Assembly (NCBI RefSeq): GCF_030012525.1
Contig: NZ_CP124855.1
Span: 2,728,001 to 2,792,000 of the forward strand
Length of the DNA stretch: 64,000 nucleotides
Direction of reading: 5' to 3'
DNA from: Chryseobacterium gotjawalense
Lineage (GTDB): Bacteria; Bacteroidota; Bacteroidia; Flavobacteriales; Weeksellaceae
Part shown: piece by piece, positions 42,239-51,169 of the stretch
How positions within the stretch are numbered: the first letter of the stretch is position 1
Layout of the letters: every line of letters starts with the position of its first letter
Notes under the pieces: generated by a model
What the model was told of the DNA's origin: nothing
The model's input: the letters and a program-made list of their open reading frames with translations, nothing else
Database searches by the model: none
Program-made: the position numbers and the translations under genes

Positions 42239-42262
42239 CTCTTAAAAACTTAGAGTATTGAC

Positions 42263-44353
42263 TTATTCCTGCTTTTTACCAGGCAATTCAGCCGCTGTTT
42301 TATCTCTCAGATAATGGTAAGTTTCAATCTGCGACCGTATTTCTTTAGTGTCGGCTTTTACATATTCGTTCGCCATTTTCTTGTCGAGGATTCTGGCTTT
42401 TACATTGTCGCTCAGCTGAATTTCCAGTTGGTCTTTGATTTCTTTTTTCAGATTTTTTTGAGTGATTTTTGCGGCGGCTTCAATCCGGTAATCCAGATTA
42501 CGGGTCATCCAGTCGGCGGAGGAAATATAGACATCTTCATGACCTTTATTGTAAAAATACATGATGCGGGAATGTTCCAGATATTCGTCCACAATGCTGA
42601 TGGCCTGGATTTTCTGTTTGAAATCCTTCTGGTTAATCGCGCAGTAAATCCCACGTACAATCATTTTGATCACGACTCCTACTTTTGCAGCCTCATAAAG
42701 TTTGGTAATTAAATCCCGGTCGCTCAGGGAATTGACTTTAATGATAATTAAAGTTTTTCTGCCGGATTTGGCTTCTTCAATTTCTTTCTCAATATGGTCA
42801 ATGATTTTCTCGCGCATGAATTCCGGACAAACCACCAGATTTTTGCAGGATTTCAAAGCGGGAATCACGTCCTGTTTTGGTTTTTTCAGAACGGTAAATA
42901 TTTTATTAATGTCGGCCATAATGCCACGGTCAGAAGTCATTATCAAATGGTCACCATAAATTTTTGCCGTTTTTTCATTGAAGTTTCCGGTACTTACAAA
43001 ACCATACTGAAGGGTTTTATTGTTGGCTCTTTTTTTTATGACACAAAGTTTCGCATGAACCTTTTTATTCGGAATCCCCGTTAAAACCTTCACGCCTTCC
43101 TGCTCCAGAATCTCTTTCCATTTCAGATTGTTTTCTTCATCAAACCGGGCGCGAAGTTCCAGCATCACCGTCACTTCCTTACCGTTTCTCACCGCATTAA
43201 TTAAAGCATTGATGATTTTGGAATTGCTCGCTAGCCGGTACGCCGTAATCTGAATTGATTTCACGTCGGGATCCATCGCAGATTCCCGCAACAGATCGAT
43301 GACTGGAGTGTATTTGTGGTAGGGAAAAGTGAGCAGAATATCGGTTTTCTGAATCACATCGGTAATTCTTTTTCCTACCAGTTCAGGATGGTCAAAAGAG
43401 GTTCTTTCGACCGGTTTTTTATAGGTTTCAAACACATCGGGAAACTCCATGAAATGCCGGAAATTATGAATTTTCCCCCCCGGAATAATGCTGTCTTTTT
43501 TTGTTAAATGAAGTTTTCTGATCAGGAATTCCAGCAGCGCTTTGTCCATCAGTTTATCAAAAGTGAAACGGGTGGGTTTGCCTTTGCGCCGGGATTTTAT
43601 TCCTTTTTCTATTTTCTCGGCGAGCGTGGTTTTGATGTCATTATCCAAATCGAATTCGGCATCTTTCGTTACTTTAAAACAGTGCGCTTCAAACTCTTCA
43701 TAACCGAAGTAGGAGAAAATATGTGGCAGATTGTAAATGATAACGTCTTCTAATAACATGACGTTTTTTTCATTGGGGTTGCTGGAAGGCAGTAAAACAA
43801 ACCGTCCGACGATTCGCGACGGAATTTCGATAATGGCAAATTTGCTTTCGTACTGAAATTCTTTTTTCCGCATCGCCACTCCTAAGTAAAGAGATTTGTC
43901 CCTTAAATAGGGCATGGCTGAATTGTCATGCAATAAAATCGGGATAACATTGCTTTCTACCACTTCGTCAAAATAGGCAGTGACAAACTGTTTCTGAGCT
44001 GAGGTTAAATTCCTGGCGGTTTTAATGAAGACTTTCTGTTCGGCCATTTCAACCTGAATTTTCTTCCAGGTTTTCGCGAAATTCTGTTGTTGCCGGATTA
44101 CAATTTCATTTATTTTCTGCAGAATCTTGGTCGGCGGCTGATAAAAAGATTCCGTGATGAATTTATCTTTGAAATCCATCGCCCGTTTTAAACCGGCCAC
44201 GCGAACCCGGAAAAACTCATCCAGATTATTGGAGAAAATTCCCAAAAAACGAATCCGCAAATGCAACGGAACATTCTCATCCATCGCTTCTTGCAGAACT
44301 CTTTCATTAAAGGAGAGCCAGGTAATATCTCTTGGATTGAACTGATTCGACAT
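42263..44353 (-). CDS. ppk1: Polyphosphate kinase 1
   Basis: A 696-residue PPK1 from MSNQFNPRDITWLSFNERVL, the conserved family N-terminus; an upstream in-frame ATG at 44425 adds a non-homologous stretch and overlaps the divergent promoter region. The protein has the four-domain PPK layout with the N-terminal WLSFNERVLQEA, the LELRARFDEENN segment, and the autophosphorylated His in VHAKLCVIKK, followed by TGNFNEKTAKIYGD. It makes long-chain polyphosphate from ATP, reversibly. It marks the return to core chromosome after the island and is divergent from the Crp/Fnr regulator. Confidence 0.93.
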   Translation of the reverse strand: MSNQFNPRDITWLSFNERVLQEAMDENVPLHLRIRFLGIFSNNLDEFFRVRVAGLKRAMDFKDKFITESFYQPPTKILQKINEIVIRQQQNFAKTWKKIQVEMAEQKVFIKTARNLTSAQKQFVTAYFDEVVESNVIPILLHDNSAMPYLRDKSLYLGVAMRKKEFQYESKFAIIEIPSRIVGRFVLLPSSNPNEKNVMLLEDVIIYNLPHIFSYFGYEEFEAHCFKVTKDAEFDLDNDIKTTLAEKIEKGIKSRRKGKPTRFTFDKLMDKALLEFLIRKLHLTKKDSIIPGGKIHNFRHFMEFPDVFETYKKPVERTSFDHPELVGKRITDVIQKTDILLTFPYHKYTPVIDLLRESAMDPDVKSIQITAYRLASNSKIINALINAVRNGKEVTVMLELRARFDEENNLKWKEILEQEGVKVLTGIPNKKVHAKLCVIKKRANNKTLQYGFVSTGNFNEKTAKIYGDHLIMTSDRGIMADINKIFTVLKKPKQDVIPALKSCKNLVVCPEFMREKIIDHIEKEIEEAKSGRKTLIIIKVNSLSDRDLITKLYEAAKVGVVIKMIVRGIYCAINQKDFKQKIQAISIVDEYLEHSRIMYFYNKGHEDVYISSADWMTRNLDYRIEAAAKITQKNLKKEIKDQLEIQLSDNVKARILDKKMANEYVKADTKEIRSQIETYHYLRDKTAAELPGKKQE

Positions 44354-44455
44354 TTTTTTAATTATGAACTCAAAAATAGAGATTCCTAATGGGTTTTCAG
44401 CGGTTTTTTGATTAAATTGTGACAATATTATCCTAAAAGTTTGTTAAAACTTTGG

Positions 44456-44463
44456 TATATTTG
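44456..44463 (+). promoter_or_regulatory. -7 box for the Crp/Fnr regulator
   Basis: TATATTTG, a full match 21 bp before the ATG at 44485, which supports that start over an upstream TTG. Confidence 0.65.
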
Positions 44464-44484
44464 AAGGAATTACAAAGATATAAC

Positions 44485-45087
44485 ATGAAGTTTTTATTGG
44501 ACGATGATTTAATAAGCACCACGAAAGCAGAATCTAAAAGATATTACAAAGGGGATATTATTTTACACGAGGGCGACCGCTCCCAGTGCTTTTTTTATTT
44601 AAAACATGGCGAACTTTCTGTTTTTAATTTAACGGAAAAAGGAAAAGAACTTTTGCAGCATAAAGTGAAAGAAGGTCATTTTTTTGCGGAACCCGCCATT
44701 TTGTTAAGCGAGCCTGTGCCGGGAAACATAGAAGTGTGTTCTGATAAAGTGGAAATCATCAAGATTGAACGCGAGCGCCTGATTGCTTATTTAAAAGAAC
44801 ACCCGGAAAAACTCTTTGAATTTACGGTTTCCATCGCTAAAAAATCCATTAAAAAAAGTCACTTACTCAAGCAGATTGTTTTGTTTAATCCGGAAGACCG
44901 CATTTTGCTGCAGCTGCGTGATTTTAAAAGTGAGAATGGCTGCGACGGTGAAAAAATAATGATTAATTATACCAGGAAAGAACTTTCCCACATGACCGGC
45001 TTGAGAATTGAAACTGTTATCCGGACCATTAAAAAGATGGAAAAAGAGGGAAAACTTGAGATTGTTAACGGTAAAATTTTCATTTAA
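44485..45087 (+). CDS. Crp/Fnr-family transcriptional regulator
   Basis: A 200-residue regulator: a cyclic-nucleotide-binding-like beta-roll (about 10-115, with GDIILHEGDRSQCFFYLKHG), a long dimerisation helix and a Crp-type winged HTH (about 150-200: RKELSHMTGLRIETVIRTIK). It lacks the N-terminal Cys cluster of E. coli FNR, so oxygen sensing through 4Fe-4S is unlikely; NO- or redox-responsive members exist. Placement beside the denitrification genes and three similar ATGA(n6)TCAT boxes upstream of them point to a regulator of N2O respiration. Confidence 0.85.
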   Translation: MKFLLDDDLISTTKAESKRYYKGDIILHEGDRSQCFFYLKHGELSVFNLTEKGKELLQHKVKEGHFFAEPAILLSEPVPGNIEVCSDKVEIIKIERERLIAYLKEHPEKLFEFTVSIAKKSIKKSHLLKQIVLFNPEDRILLQLRDFKSENGCDGEKIMINYTRKELSHMTGLRIETVIRTIKKMEKEGKLEIVNGKIFI

Positions 45088-45090
45088 ATC

Positions 45091-45104
45091 ATGACGGGAG
45101 TCAT
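45091..45104 (+). promoter_or_regulatory. Crp/Fnr-type operator upstream of the haem-copper-oxidase-like gene
   Basis: ATGACGGGAGTCAT, a perfect ATGAC-n4-GTCAT palindrome, centred about 43 bp upstream of the start site predicted from the TAATTTTG box at 45128-45135. Confidence 0.6.
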
Positions 45105-45127
45105 ATCCGTAATCTGTTTTTTCAGCA

Positions 45128-45135
45128 TAATTTTG
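45128..45135 (+). promoter_or_regulatory. -7 box, possible leaderless start
   Basis: TAATTTTG lies only 5 bp before the ATG at 45140, so the transcript may start at or next to the start codon. Confidence 0.55.
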
Positions 45136-45139
45136 TAGG

Positions 45140-46351
45140 ATGAAGAATATTATTTTTTGGCTTCGGTTTTCAGTTCTTAACTTTTTAATCGTTGCGGTAC
45201 TGGGTGTTTTGATGAGATATAAAATCGCCTATTCACTGCCGATAGTTGATCAGAAACATGTGCAGGAAGCGCATTCTCATTTCGCTTTCTACGGTTGGAT
45301 TACACAGATTATTTATGTGCTGATGATCCGGTATTTGCACGGGATTCTTTCTGAACAGCAGTTGAAAAAATACCATGCTTTATTGATTGTCAATGCGGTG
45401 TCGGCGTACGCGATGATTCCGAGTTTTATTTATAATGGCTATTACTGGGCATCTATTGCCGCCTCAACTGCCGCTTTGCTGACTGGTTTTGTCTTCTTCT
45501 TTTTCTTAGTGAGAGATTTGCGGAATAATCACGATTTGGCAAAACCGTGGTTTTTGGGAGGATTGTTTTTCTCTGTTATTTCCTCGGTCGGCGTTTTTGG
45601 ACTCAGTTATATGATGGCTTCAGGAAATATGCCCCAAAATTTATATCTGGCTTCCACTTATTATTACCTGCATTTTCAGTATAACGGATTTTTTATTTTC
45701 AGCTGTATAGGATTACTTATTCATTCACTAAAGGAAATCGGAGCTGAAATTTCTGATCAGGAAAACAAAATGATTTTTTGGCTGATGTTTACAGGCTGTT
45801 TAGTTGGTTTTGGACTTTCGGTACTTTGGATGAAAATCCCCCTTTGGATTTTTATCGCCATTGTACTGGCGACGGTCGCTCAGACTTTTGGAGCGGGCAA
45901 ACTATATCTATTGGTCAAAAGAAACTGGGCGAAACTGGTTCTTCATTTTTCTGCGTTACAAAGGTTGGTCTTAATGTATGTCGGTTTTGCATTCTTCGCG
46001 AAAACGCTTCTGCAGTTGGGATCTACCATACCGGCATTAAGCCAGTTTGCCTTTGGATTCCGGAATGTAGTGATTGCCTATCTGCACTTAATTCTATTAA
46101 TGTGTGTTTCGGTATTTCTGATCAACCAGATTTTGGCAACCAACGTTTTCAAAATGACCAAACCTGTGATTACCGGACTTAAACTTCTGCTTCTCGGGAT
46201 TTTCTTAAATGAAGCTGTCCTTGGATTGATGGGGATTTTCTCTATTAAATATATTTCAATTCCTTTTACCCCGGAAATACTGTTGGCGGTTTCTCTATTA
46301 ATGTTGATTTCGCTGGGAATCATCCTATTCAATTTAAAAAAGAAGGCCTAA
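45140..46351 (+). CDS. Haem-copper-oxidase subunit I-like membrane protein of the nos region
   Basis: A 403-residue integral membrane protein with about 12 helices. Histidines lie in positions reminiscent of haem-copper oxidase subunit I or NnrS-like proteins: AHSHFAFYGW (44-53), TYYYLHFQYNGFF and VIAYLHLILL. It lacks the full Cu-B/Tyr active site, so it is probably not a terminal oxidase. Genes of this type accompany nos and nitrite/NO reductase clusters in Bacteroidota. A Crp/Fnr box at about -43 suggests co-regulation with nosZ. Confidence 0.65.
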   Translation: MKNIIFWLRFSVLNFLIVAVLGVLMRYKIAYSLPIVDQKHVQEAHSHFAFYGWITQIIYVLMIRYLHGILSEQQLKKYHALLIVNAVSAYAMIPSFIYNGYYWASIAASTAALLTGFVFFFFLVRDLRNNHDLAKPWFLGGLFFSVISSVGVFGLSYMMASGNMPQNLYLASTYYYLHFQYNGFFIFSCIGLLIHSLKEIGAEISDQENKMIFWLMFTGCLVGFGLSVLWMKIPLWIFIAIVLATVAQTFGAGKLYLLVKRNWAKLVLHFSALQRLVLMYVGFAFFAKTLLQLGSTIPALSQFAFGFRNVVIAYLHLILLMCVSVFLINQILATNVFKMTKPVITGLKLLLLGIFLNEAVLGLMGIFSIKYISIPFTPEILLAVSLLMLISLGIILFNLKKKA

Positions 46352-46354
46352 AAA

Positions 46355-46383
46355 AGCTTCCTGAAACTGAATTCCGGGAAGCT
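46355..46383. terminator. Hairpin between convergent genes
   Basis: AGCTTCC (46355-46361) pairs with GGAAGCT (46377-46383) between the membrane protein and the convergent fasciclin gene; no strong T-tract, so confidence is moderate. Confidence 0.45.
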
Positions 46384-46423
46384 GAACAAAACATTAATTA
46401 AATTTAAACAACTTATTCGATCC

Positions 46424-46978
46424 TTAATTGGGTAAGATGACGCTGTCAACAACGTGAACAATTCCATTGGACGCGGGAACAGATGCGATAATATTTACGG
46501 TACCGTTCACCACCGGTTTTCCATTGACGATTTTAATGCTGATGGGCGTTCCGTCGACCATTCCCAGACTTTGACCATCTGTAAGCTGATCGGTTTTTAT
46601 CACTCCGACATAAGTGTGGTGGCCCAGAATGTCATTTAATTTTTCAACGTTTTCAGGTTTCATTAAATCATCTAGAGTTCCTGCCGGAAGTTTGGCAAAC
46701 GCTTCATTGGTGGGTGCGAAAACGGTGAAAGGTCCGGCGTTGCTTAAAGAGGTCGCTAAGCCTGCCGCCTGTACTGCTTTTACCAAAGTCGATAAATCCG
46801 GATTGCTCACCGCCAGTTTCACAATGTCGGGAGCGCTGTCATTATCCACAACTGCTTCCTGGCCACCGCCGACCGCTTCTGTGCCTGTGGTTTCAGTCGC
46901 TGCTGCTATTGTCTCATTCTTCGAGCAGGAAGAAAAAGTGAGGGCAATCAGTGCGAGCATCATCATTGATTTTTTCAT
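46424..46978 (-). CDS. Fasciclin (FAS1) domain lipoprotein
   Basis: A 184-residue lipoprotein (MKKSMMMLALIALTFSSC, Cys18). The mature protein is a single FAS1 domain: NPDLSTLVKAVQAAGLATSL, GPFTVFAPTNEAFAKLP (the H1 motif) and GIVHVVDSVILP (the H2 motif). FAS1 domains mediate adhesion or cofactor contacts. In this family they are often found beside N2O and NO reductase genes, with unknown function. It has its own Crp/Fnr-type box, so it is probably induced with the nos operon. Confidence 0.9.
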   Translation of the reverse strand: MKKSMMMLALIALTFSSCSKNETIAAATETTGTEAVGGGQEAVVDNDSAPDIVKLAVSNPDLSTLVKAVQAAGLATSLSNAGPFTVFAPTNEAFAKLPAGTLDDLMKPENVEKLNDILGHHTYVGVIKTDQLTDGQSLGMVDGTPISIKIVNGKPVVNGTVNIIASVPASNGIVHVVDSVILPN

Positions 46979-47040
46979 AGCTTTTATTTTATGGGTTAAT
47001 TTTTAAAAATTGAAATTGAATCAGTTTTTTTAATCTGAGA

Positions 47041-47048
47041 TAAAATTA
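47041..47048 (-). promoter_or_regulatory. -7-like box for the fasciclin gene
   Basis: TAATTTTA on the minus strand (one mismatch to TAnnTTTG), about 65 bp before the start; 44 bp downstream of the Crp/Fnr-type box. Confidence 0.5.
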
Positions 47049-47070
47049 AGCTGAAAAATCCGTAAGCTGC

Positions 47071-47089
47071 TATGACTGTAATCACATAT
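47071..47089 (-). promoter_or_regulatory. Crp/Fnr-type operator upstream of the fasciclin gene
   Basis: TATGACTGTAATCACATAT, differing at one base within TATGACTGTAATCATATAT at 53805; centred about 44 bp from the predicted start site. Confidence 0.6.
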
Positions 47090-47142
47090 CAAACAATTAA
47101 TTAGGTGAGTTTTATCAGTTTTTATAAAGCGTTATAAAATAC

Positions 47143-47910
47143 TTACAGATCTTTTTTATTGAACATAATCAATGACCATAAGAACGGAACCAAAGTCCAG
47201 ATTCCTAAGATGATGATGGATATCACCATGCCTCCGCCTGAACCAAAAACCTGTCTGAAAATCGCACCGGCCTGTCCCAGCATCGCGGCCACATCTAACT
47301 GAAGCAGCACAAAAATTCTGGAAAGTCCAATCGGATTAACTGCCGCCAAAGTGGCCATGATGCCTTCAATCGGATAATCGGCGAACTGAAACATTAAGAC
47401 CAATAAAATCCCGTCGTAGATAATGGCAAAAAACATCCAGATGAAAATGGAGATCCCGATTCCTTTGGCGCGGTCTCTGCTGAAAATGGCGGCTAACATC
47501 GCTAAAGAAGTAAAAATAACCGACAGAAAAACGCCCGTTATCAACAAAGAAATCCCGGTCGCAATCGACGAATATAACAGGATCGGAATCCCGCATCCGA
47601 TTAAAAATGCTAAAATAAGAGCCGTAGCAAGTCCCAGAAAAAGATTGAACCAAACCTTGCCGCGCGGAACGGGTTGGCTCAAAAGCAATTCGATAAACTG
47701 ACTGCTGTTATAAACGTAAATCGTCGAGAAAATAATACTGACTAACGGAACGACCAGCAAGACTACATTCAGTAAACTCAGGGTGGCTTTGGTGTAATTG
47801 TTATCCAGTCCTAAAACGGACCAGGAAATAATGAAAAGTAAAACCGTATAAAGAATCACGATTTTATTTTTTAGAATGTCAAATAAAATAAAGCGGGCTA
47901 TTTTGTTCAT
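47143..47910 (-). CDS. nosY: ABC transporter permease NosY
   Basis: A 255-residue membrane protein with six predicted helices, last gene of the leftward nos operon. Its start overlaps the end of nosF by 4 bp (ATGA). NosY is the permease that, with the NosF ATPase and periplasmic NosD, supports delivery or assembly of the copper-sulfur CuZ centre of N2O reductase. The short cytoplasmic loop SRDRAKGIGISIF fits the ABC-2 coupling helix. Confidence 0.9.
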   Translation of the reverse strand: MNKIARFILFDILKNKIVILYTVLLFIISWSVLGLDNNYTKATLSLLNVVLLVVPLVSIIFSTIYVYNSSQFIELLLSQPVPRGKVWFNLFLGLATALILAFLIGCGIPILLYSSIATGISLLITGVFLSVIFTSLAMLAAIFSRDRAKGIGISIFIWMFFAIIYDGILLVLMFQFADYPIEGIMATLAAVNPIGLSRIFVLLQLDVAAMLGQAGAIFRQVFGSGGGMVISIIILGIWTLVPFLWSLIMFNKKDL

Positions 47911-48620
47911 TTTTTCATTGCTTTTAAGATCGAAATAATCCCGTCGGAAATTTTTTCGGTATTGGTTTCCTTTTTCAAATCTTCTACGGATTGGTGCACG
48001 ACCACTTTGCCTTCGTTCATGAAAACGATTTCGGTGATGATATCGTCCAGTTCGCTCAGCAGGTGAGAAGTGATGATGATGAGTTTTCCTTTGTTTTTCT
48101 CCTTGATGATTTTGTTTTTCAGGATTTCTGTCGCCAGTGGATCCAGGCCGGCGGTAGGTTCATCCAGAATAATTACTTTAGGATTAAAAAGAAAAGCGAG
48201 TACGGCGCTTACTTTCTGCGTGGTTCCGCCGGAAAGCGTCCGCATTTTTTTACCGTAGATATTTTCAAGTTCGAATGCTTCCAGAAGTTCAGTGTCAAGA
48301 TAATCGCTGCTGTTTTTGCGCGTATCTTTGATCATCTTAATGGTTTCCTCGATGGTCATGTTTTCGGGATATCGTCCTATCTGTGGCATATAGCCGATGT
48401 TTTCCCGGTATTTGTAATCGTCTTTTACGCTTTTGCCATCGACCAAAATATCGCCCTCTTCAACTACATTTAAACCTAAAATGCATTTAATCATGGTGGT
48501 TTTTCCACAGCCGTTTGGGCCTATTAGTGCGATAGAATGGCCGTTTTCAAAGGATAAATCAATCCCGTTCAGGGCGGTGAACTTTTGGAATTTCTTCGTT
48601 AAATTTTTAATTTCAATCAT
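47907..48620 (-). CDS. nosF: ABC transporter ATP-binding protein NosF
   Basis: A 237-residue ABC ATPase. Walker A GPNGCGKTT is at 34-42, the signature is LSGGTTQ (the NosF-type variant of LSGGQ), Walker B is VIILDEPTAGLDP, and the switch His is in ITSHLLSEL. The position between nosD and nosY identifies it. It powers NosDFY in CuZ maturation. The 4-bp overlap with nosY indicates coupled translation. Confidence 0.92.
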   Translation of the reverse strand: MIEIKNLTKKFQKFTALNGIDLSFENGHSIALIGPNGCGKTTMIKCILGLNVVEEGDILVDGKSVKDDYKYRENIGYMPQIGRYPENMTIEETIKMIKDTRKNSSDYLDTELLEAFELENIYGKKMRTLSGGTTQKVSAVLAFLFNPKVIILDEPTAGLDPLATEILKNKIIKEKNKGKLIIITSHLLSELDDIITEIVFMNEGKVVVHQSVEDLKKETNTEKISDGIISILKAMKK

Positions 48621-48692
48621 ATCATTGAGATGTTAATTTTCAACATCAACTTTCATTAAATTTTTCTTTTGCCAAAGTTTTAAATAAAAATA

Positions 48693-49943
48693 CTAGAGAT
48701 TATTCTTAAAGTGGATGGGTTTCATCAGCGGTTGATCATCAACAAAACTTTCAGGCGTCAAGCTCGGAATTATTTTTTCCGTCCGGTCCAGCATGTCTAC
48801 CATAAAACTTCTGAAGAGCAGCATCACCGATGGATTCTGTTCCACCAAAACGGAGTATAAACTCAACGGATGAAAGGGCACATCGCCGATTTTATCTTTA
48901 TTCAGATCGTAGCCTTCATATTTGTCCCAGTAATTAAACCGGAAATCGTTCATCACGGTGGAGCCGTTGGTGCTGACATCAAAAGTGTTATTGATGAAAT
49001 TATTTCTGATGACTTTATTTTCCATACAGTTTGAGTTGATTTTTATCGCCCACCCGTTGTTTTCGAACTGGTTATTGTAAAAATCGATTTTAGTGGCGCC
49101 GTCTGCAAATATGGCGGTGGTGTTGTTGGTGAAGGTATTTCCTTTAATCTTGCTGAATGAAATTTCTTTTAATAAAAGTCCGAAAACACTGTCGCCCCAG
49201 TTGTTGATGAATTTGTTGTGGTACATGCTCACATTCATGGCGTACATTACGGCCACACCGGCTTCATTATTATCAAAGACATTTCCTGTGTAAACACTGT
49301 CATTGGAAAACATAAAGTGCAGCCCGTACCGGAGATTGTGTCGGGAAAGGTTGCGATAGACGAAACATTTTGCATTTTTCTCGAGGTAAATTCCGTCTTT
49401 GTGCCCGCTGATGTAATTGTTTTTCACCCAAATTTCACGGCTTCCCAAAAGATGGATTCCGTCGCCGATGCTTTCCTCAGAAGTGCCGCGGTTGCTGGTG
49501 ATTTTGTTATTGCTGATCAAGCAGCGCAATCCTCTCTGAACATAAATTCCGAAATGGTTGTTTTCAAAAATATTATTATCGATGACCGAATCGGCGCTGG
49601 TGTAAATATGCACGGCGGCCACACTTTTGATTTCGTCTCTGCCGCTGTTGATCAGTTTAAATCCTTTCAAAGTAATACGGTCAGCCTTAAAGGTGATGAT
49701 TTCGCCGTCGAGGTTACCGTCAATTACCGGTCGGTCTATTCCGATCAGGGTTAATGATTTTTCGATATCGATGGTTCCTTCCCGATAATGGCCCTTCTGC
49801 ACGAAAATAGTGTCGCCGTTTTTTGCGGCGGCAATGGCTTGTCTGATGGTTTTGTACTGCCCGTTTTTACCGACTTTTAAAACTGCGGAAAACGCAAAAA
49901 CCGGTAAAAGTATAAACAGTAAACAGGATATTTTATTTTTCAT
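48693..49943 (-). CDS. nosD: Periplasmic copper-maturation protein NosD
   Basis: A 416-residue protein with a signal peptide (MKNKISCLLFILLPVFAFSA) and a right-handed beta-helix of CASH/PbH1 repeats (many N-x-x-x-N-N steps such as NNIFENNHFGIYVQRG, and NRGTSEESIGDGIHLLGSR). NosD binds NosF/NosY and hands copper or sulfur on to NosZ. Length and repeat number are normal. It lies between nosL and nosF. Confidence 0.93.
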   Translation of the reverse strand: MKNKISCLLFILLPVFAFSAVLKVGKNGQYKTIRQAIAAAKNGDTIFVQKGHYREGTIDIEKSLTLIGIDRPVIDGNLDGEIITFKADRITLKGFKLINSGRDEIKSVAAVHIYTSADSVIDNNIFENNHFGIYVQRGLRCLISNNKITSNRGTSEESIGDGIHLLGSREIWVKNNYISGHKDGIYLEKNAKCFVYRNLSRHNLRYGLHFMFSNDSVYTGNVFDNNEAGVAVMYAMNVSMYHNKFINNWGDSVFGLLLKEISFSKIKGNTFTNNTTAIFADGATKIDFYNNQFENNGWAIKINSNCMENKVIRNNFINNTFDVSTNGSTVMNDFRFNYWDKYEGYDLNKDKIGDVPFHPLSLYSVLVEQNPSVMLLFRSFMVDMLDRTEKIIPSLTPESFVDDQPLMKPIHFKNNL

Positions 49944-49990
49944 ATTTCATACCAACTGCGATCCTTGGGGGATTACAAGTTTGCAGATTG

Positions 49991-50401
49991 TTATTGGAGT
50001 AGGGTTGCGTGTAATTCGGTCGCGGCTTTTTCGGCAGCGGCTTTGTCTTTGTAAGCCTGTGTGTTTCCTCCCATTGGACTTTTGATATCGCCTCCTTTAA
50101 TAAGAGTGGCCGTATTGCTTTCTATAAATGCTCCGCTCGGGAAATCGGCCACATATGTTTTTGCATTACCCGTGGTTTCGGGATTAGAAGACTCGTAATC
50201 CTCCATGCAGTGAATGTCATCAAATTTATAAAGTCTGCCTTTTTCGGTAATTAATTCGGTAGCGTATTTCGGCTCGGTAATGGTCATTTTGCAGTTGTCG
50301 CACTGGTCTTTGCCTACCGCAATTTCCTGAGGTCCGGTTTTCGTACATGCGGTCAAAGCAATCATGCTGCCTGCTAAAAATAATCTTCCTAATAATTTCA
50401 T
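49991..50401 (-). CDS. nosL: Copper chaperone NosL
   Basis: A 136-residue lipoprotein (MKLLGRLFLAGSMIALTAC, Cys19). The copper site is QCDNCKM with Cys34, Cys37 and Met39; the FDDIHCMEDY segment and PSGAFIESNTATLIKGGD, PMGGN follow the NosL family pattern. NosL binds Cu(I) in the periplasm for NosZ maturation. It precedes nosD in the operon. Confidence 0.93.
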   Translation of the reverse strand: MKLLGRLFLAGSMIALTACTKTGPQEIAVGKDQCDNCKMTITEPKYATELITEKGRLYKFDDIHCMEDYESSNPETTGNAKTYVADFPSGAFIESNTATLIKGGDIKSPMGGNTQAYKDKAAAEKAATELHATLLQ

Positions 50402-50449
50402 AATTTTTAATTTTTTTAAATAGATAATAAGTTGAAATAATGGAAGGTC

Positions 50450-51037
50450 TCAAACTGCTTTTTTAGCAATTCTGTTTTCCATCAATGCTAAGATAATCAA
50501 AATAACACCAGCGCCAATCATGATGCCGCCTCCGATATTGGGATAAGACCATACTTCAAAATTAAGCAATTGTTTATAGCCGAAAAGTGGAGGTTGGTAA
50601 GACATTCCGGGAACGATAATCGCTGCATGAGGATTCAGGTTGTGGCCGTAATCGTAGAGCCACCGCCAGAAATCAAATACGAATCCTACACCGAAGAGTA
50701 AATAGATGCCGGTTAGGATATAAAGAAGTTTCCGGCTGTTCAAGAAAGCGGCCAAAAAACAGAGAAGTGCAAAAATTCCTAATGCGTAAGGCAGGATTTT
50801 GAATTCCCAAAATTCGTCGGCGTGTATTTCTTTCATCCCGATATAATGATTCAGACCGTTAATGATTGCGTATTCTCCGGATATTTTATCGGCGTGGATG
50901 AACATCGCTAGGCCTTCCGGATATTGTGGCGCGTTGAGATAGATGGACCAGATGGGCACAAAAATCGCAACAATTAATCCGATGCCCAAAAGGATAAGAA
51001 GTATTTTACTCCATTTTTGGATTGCGTTTGTTTTCAT
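50450..51037 (-). CDS. Nos-cluster membrane protein of unknown function
   Basis: A 195-residue protein with about four hydrophobic helices (15-36, 80-98, 103-125, 165-187) and conserved-looking periplasmic loops rich in Trp, Tyr and His (EFWEFKILPYALG, DFWRWLYDYGHNLNPHA). An ORF of this kind sits between nosZ and nosL in many Bacteroidota clade II nos clusters. Its role is not established; copper handling or electron transfer is plausible. A hairpin terminator lies between it and nosZ, so it may be made at a lower level or from a second promoter. Confidence 0.75.
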   Translation of the reverse strand: MKTNAIQKWSKILLILLGIGLIVAIFVPIWSIYLNAPQYPEGLAMFIHADKISGEYAIINGLNHYIGMKEIHADEFWEFKILPYALGIFALLCFLAAFLNSRKLLYILTGIYLLFGVGFVFDFWRWLYDYGHNLNPHAAIIVPGMSYQPPLFGYKQLLNFEVWSYPNIGGGIMIGAGVILIILALMENRIAKKAV

Positions 51038-51078
51038 TTTGTTTTTTTTTAAGGTATTTAAGTTTTTGCTGATGGATT

Positions 51079-51099
51079 CAGTAAAGTGACGGTTTACTG
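51079..51099 (-). promoter_or_regulatory. Inverted repeat before the nos membrane protein
   Basis: CAGTAAA (51079-51085) and TTTACTG (51093-51099), a perfect 7-bp inverted repeat with a 7-nt spacer, 42 bp before the start codon. It could be an operator or an RNA hairpin. Confidence 0.4.
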
Positions 51100-51133
51100 T
51101 TTTTCAGTAAATGACCTCAATTATTTAAATTAA

Positions 51134-51158
51134 AAAGGGCAGTAAAAAACTGCCCTTT
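51134..51158 (-). terminator. Hairpin terminator after nosZ
   Basis: A 10-bp perfect stem (51134-51143 with 51149-51158). On the minus strand it is followed by CTTTTTAATTT, so it should reduce readthrough from nosZ to the downstream nos genes. Confidence 0.75.
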
Positions 51159-51169
51159 ATTCCTGGTTT

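Noticed and set aside
44397-44408. Guide B target upstream of the Crp/Fnr gene (10 of 12 bases: TCAGCGGTTTTT)
   Set aside because: Two mismatches, including a guide position near the 5' end; a match of this quality is expected by chance in a 64-kb window.
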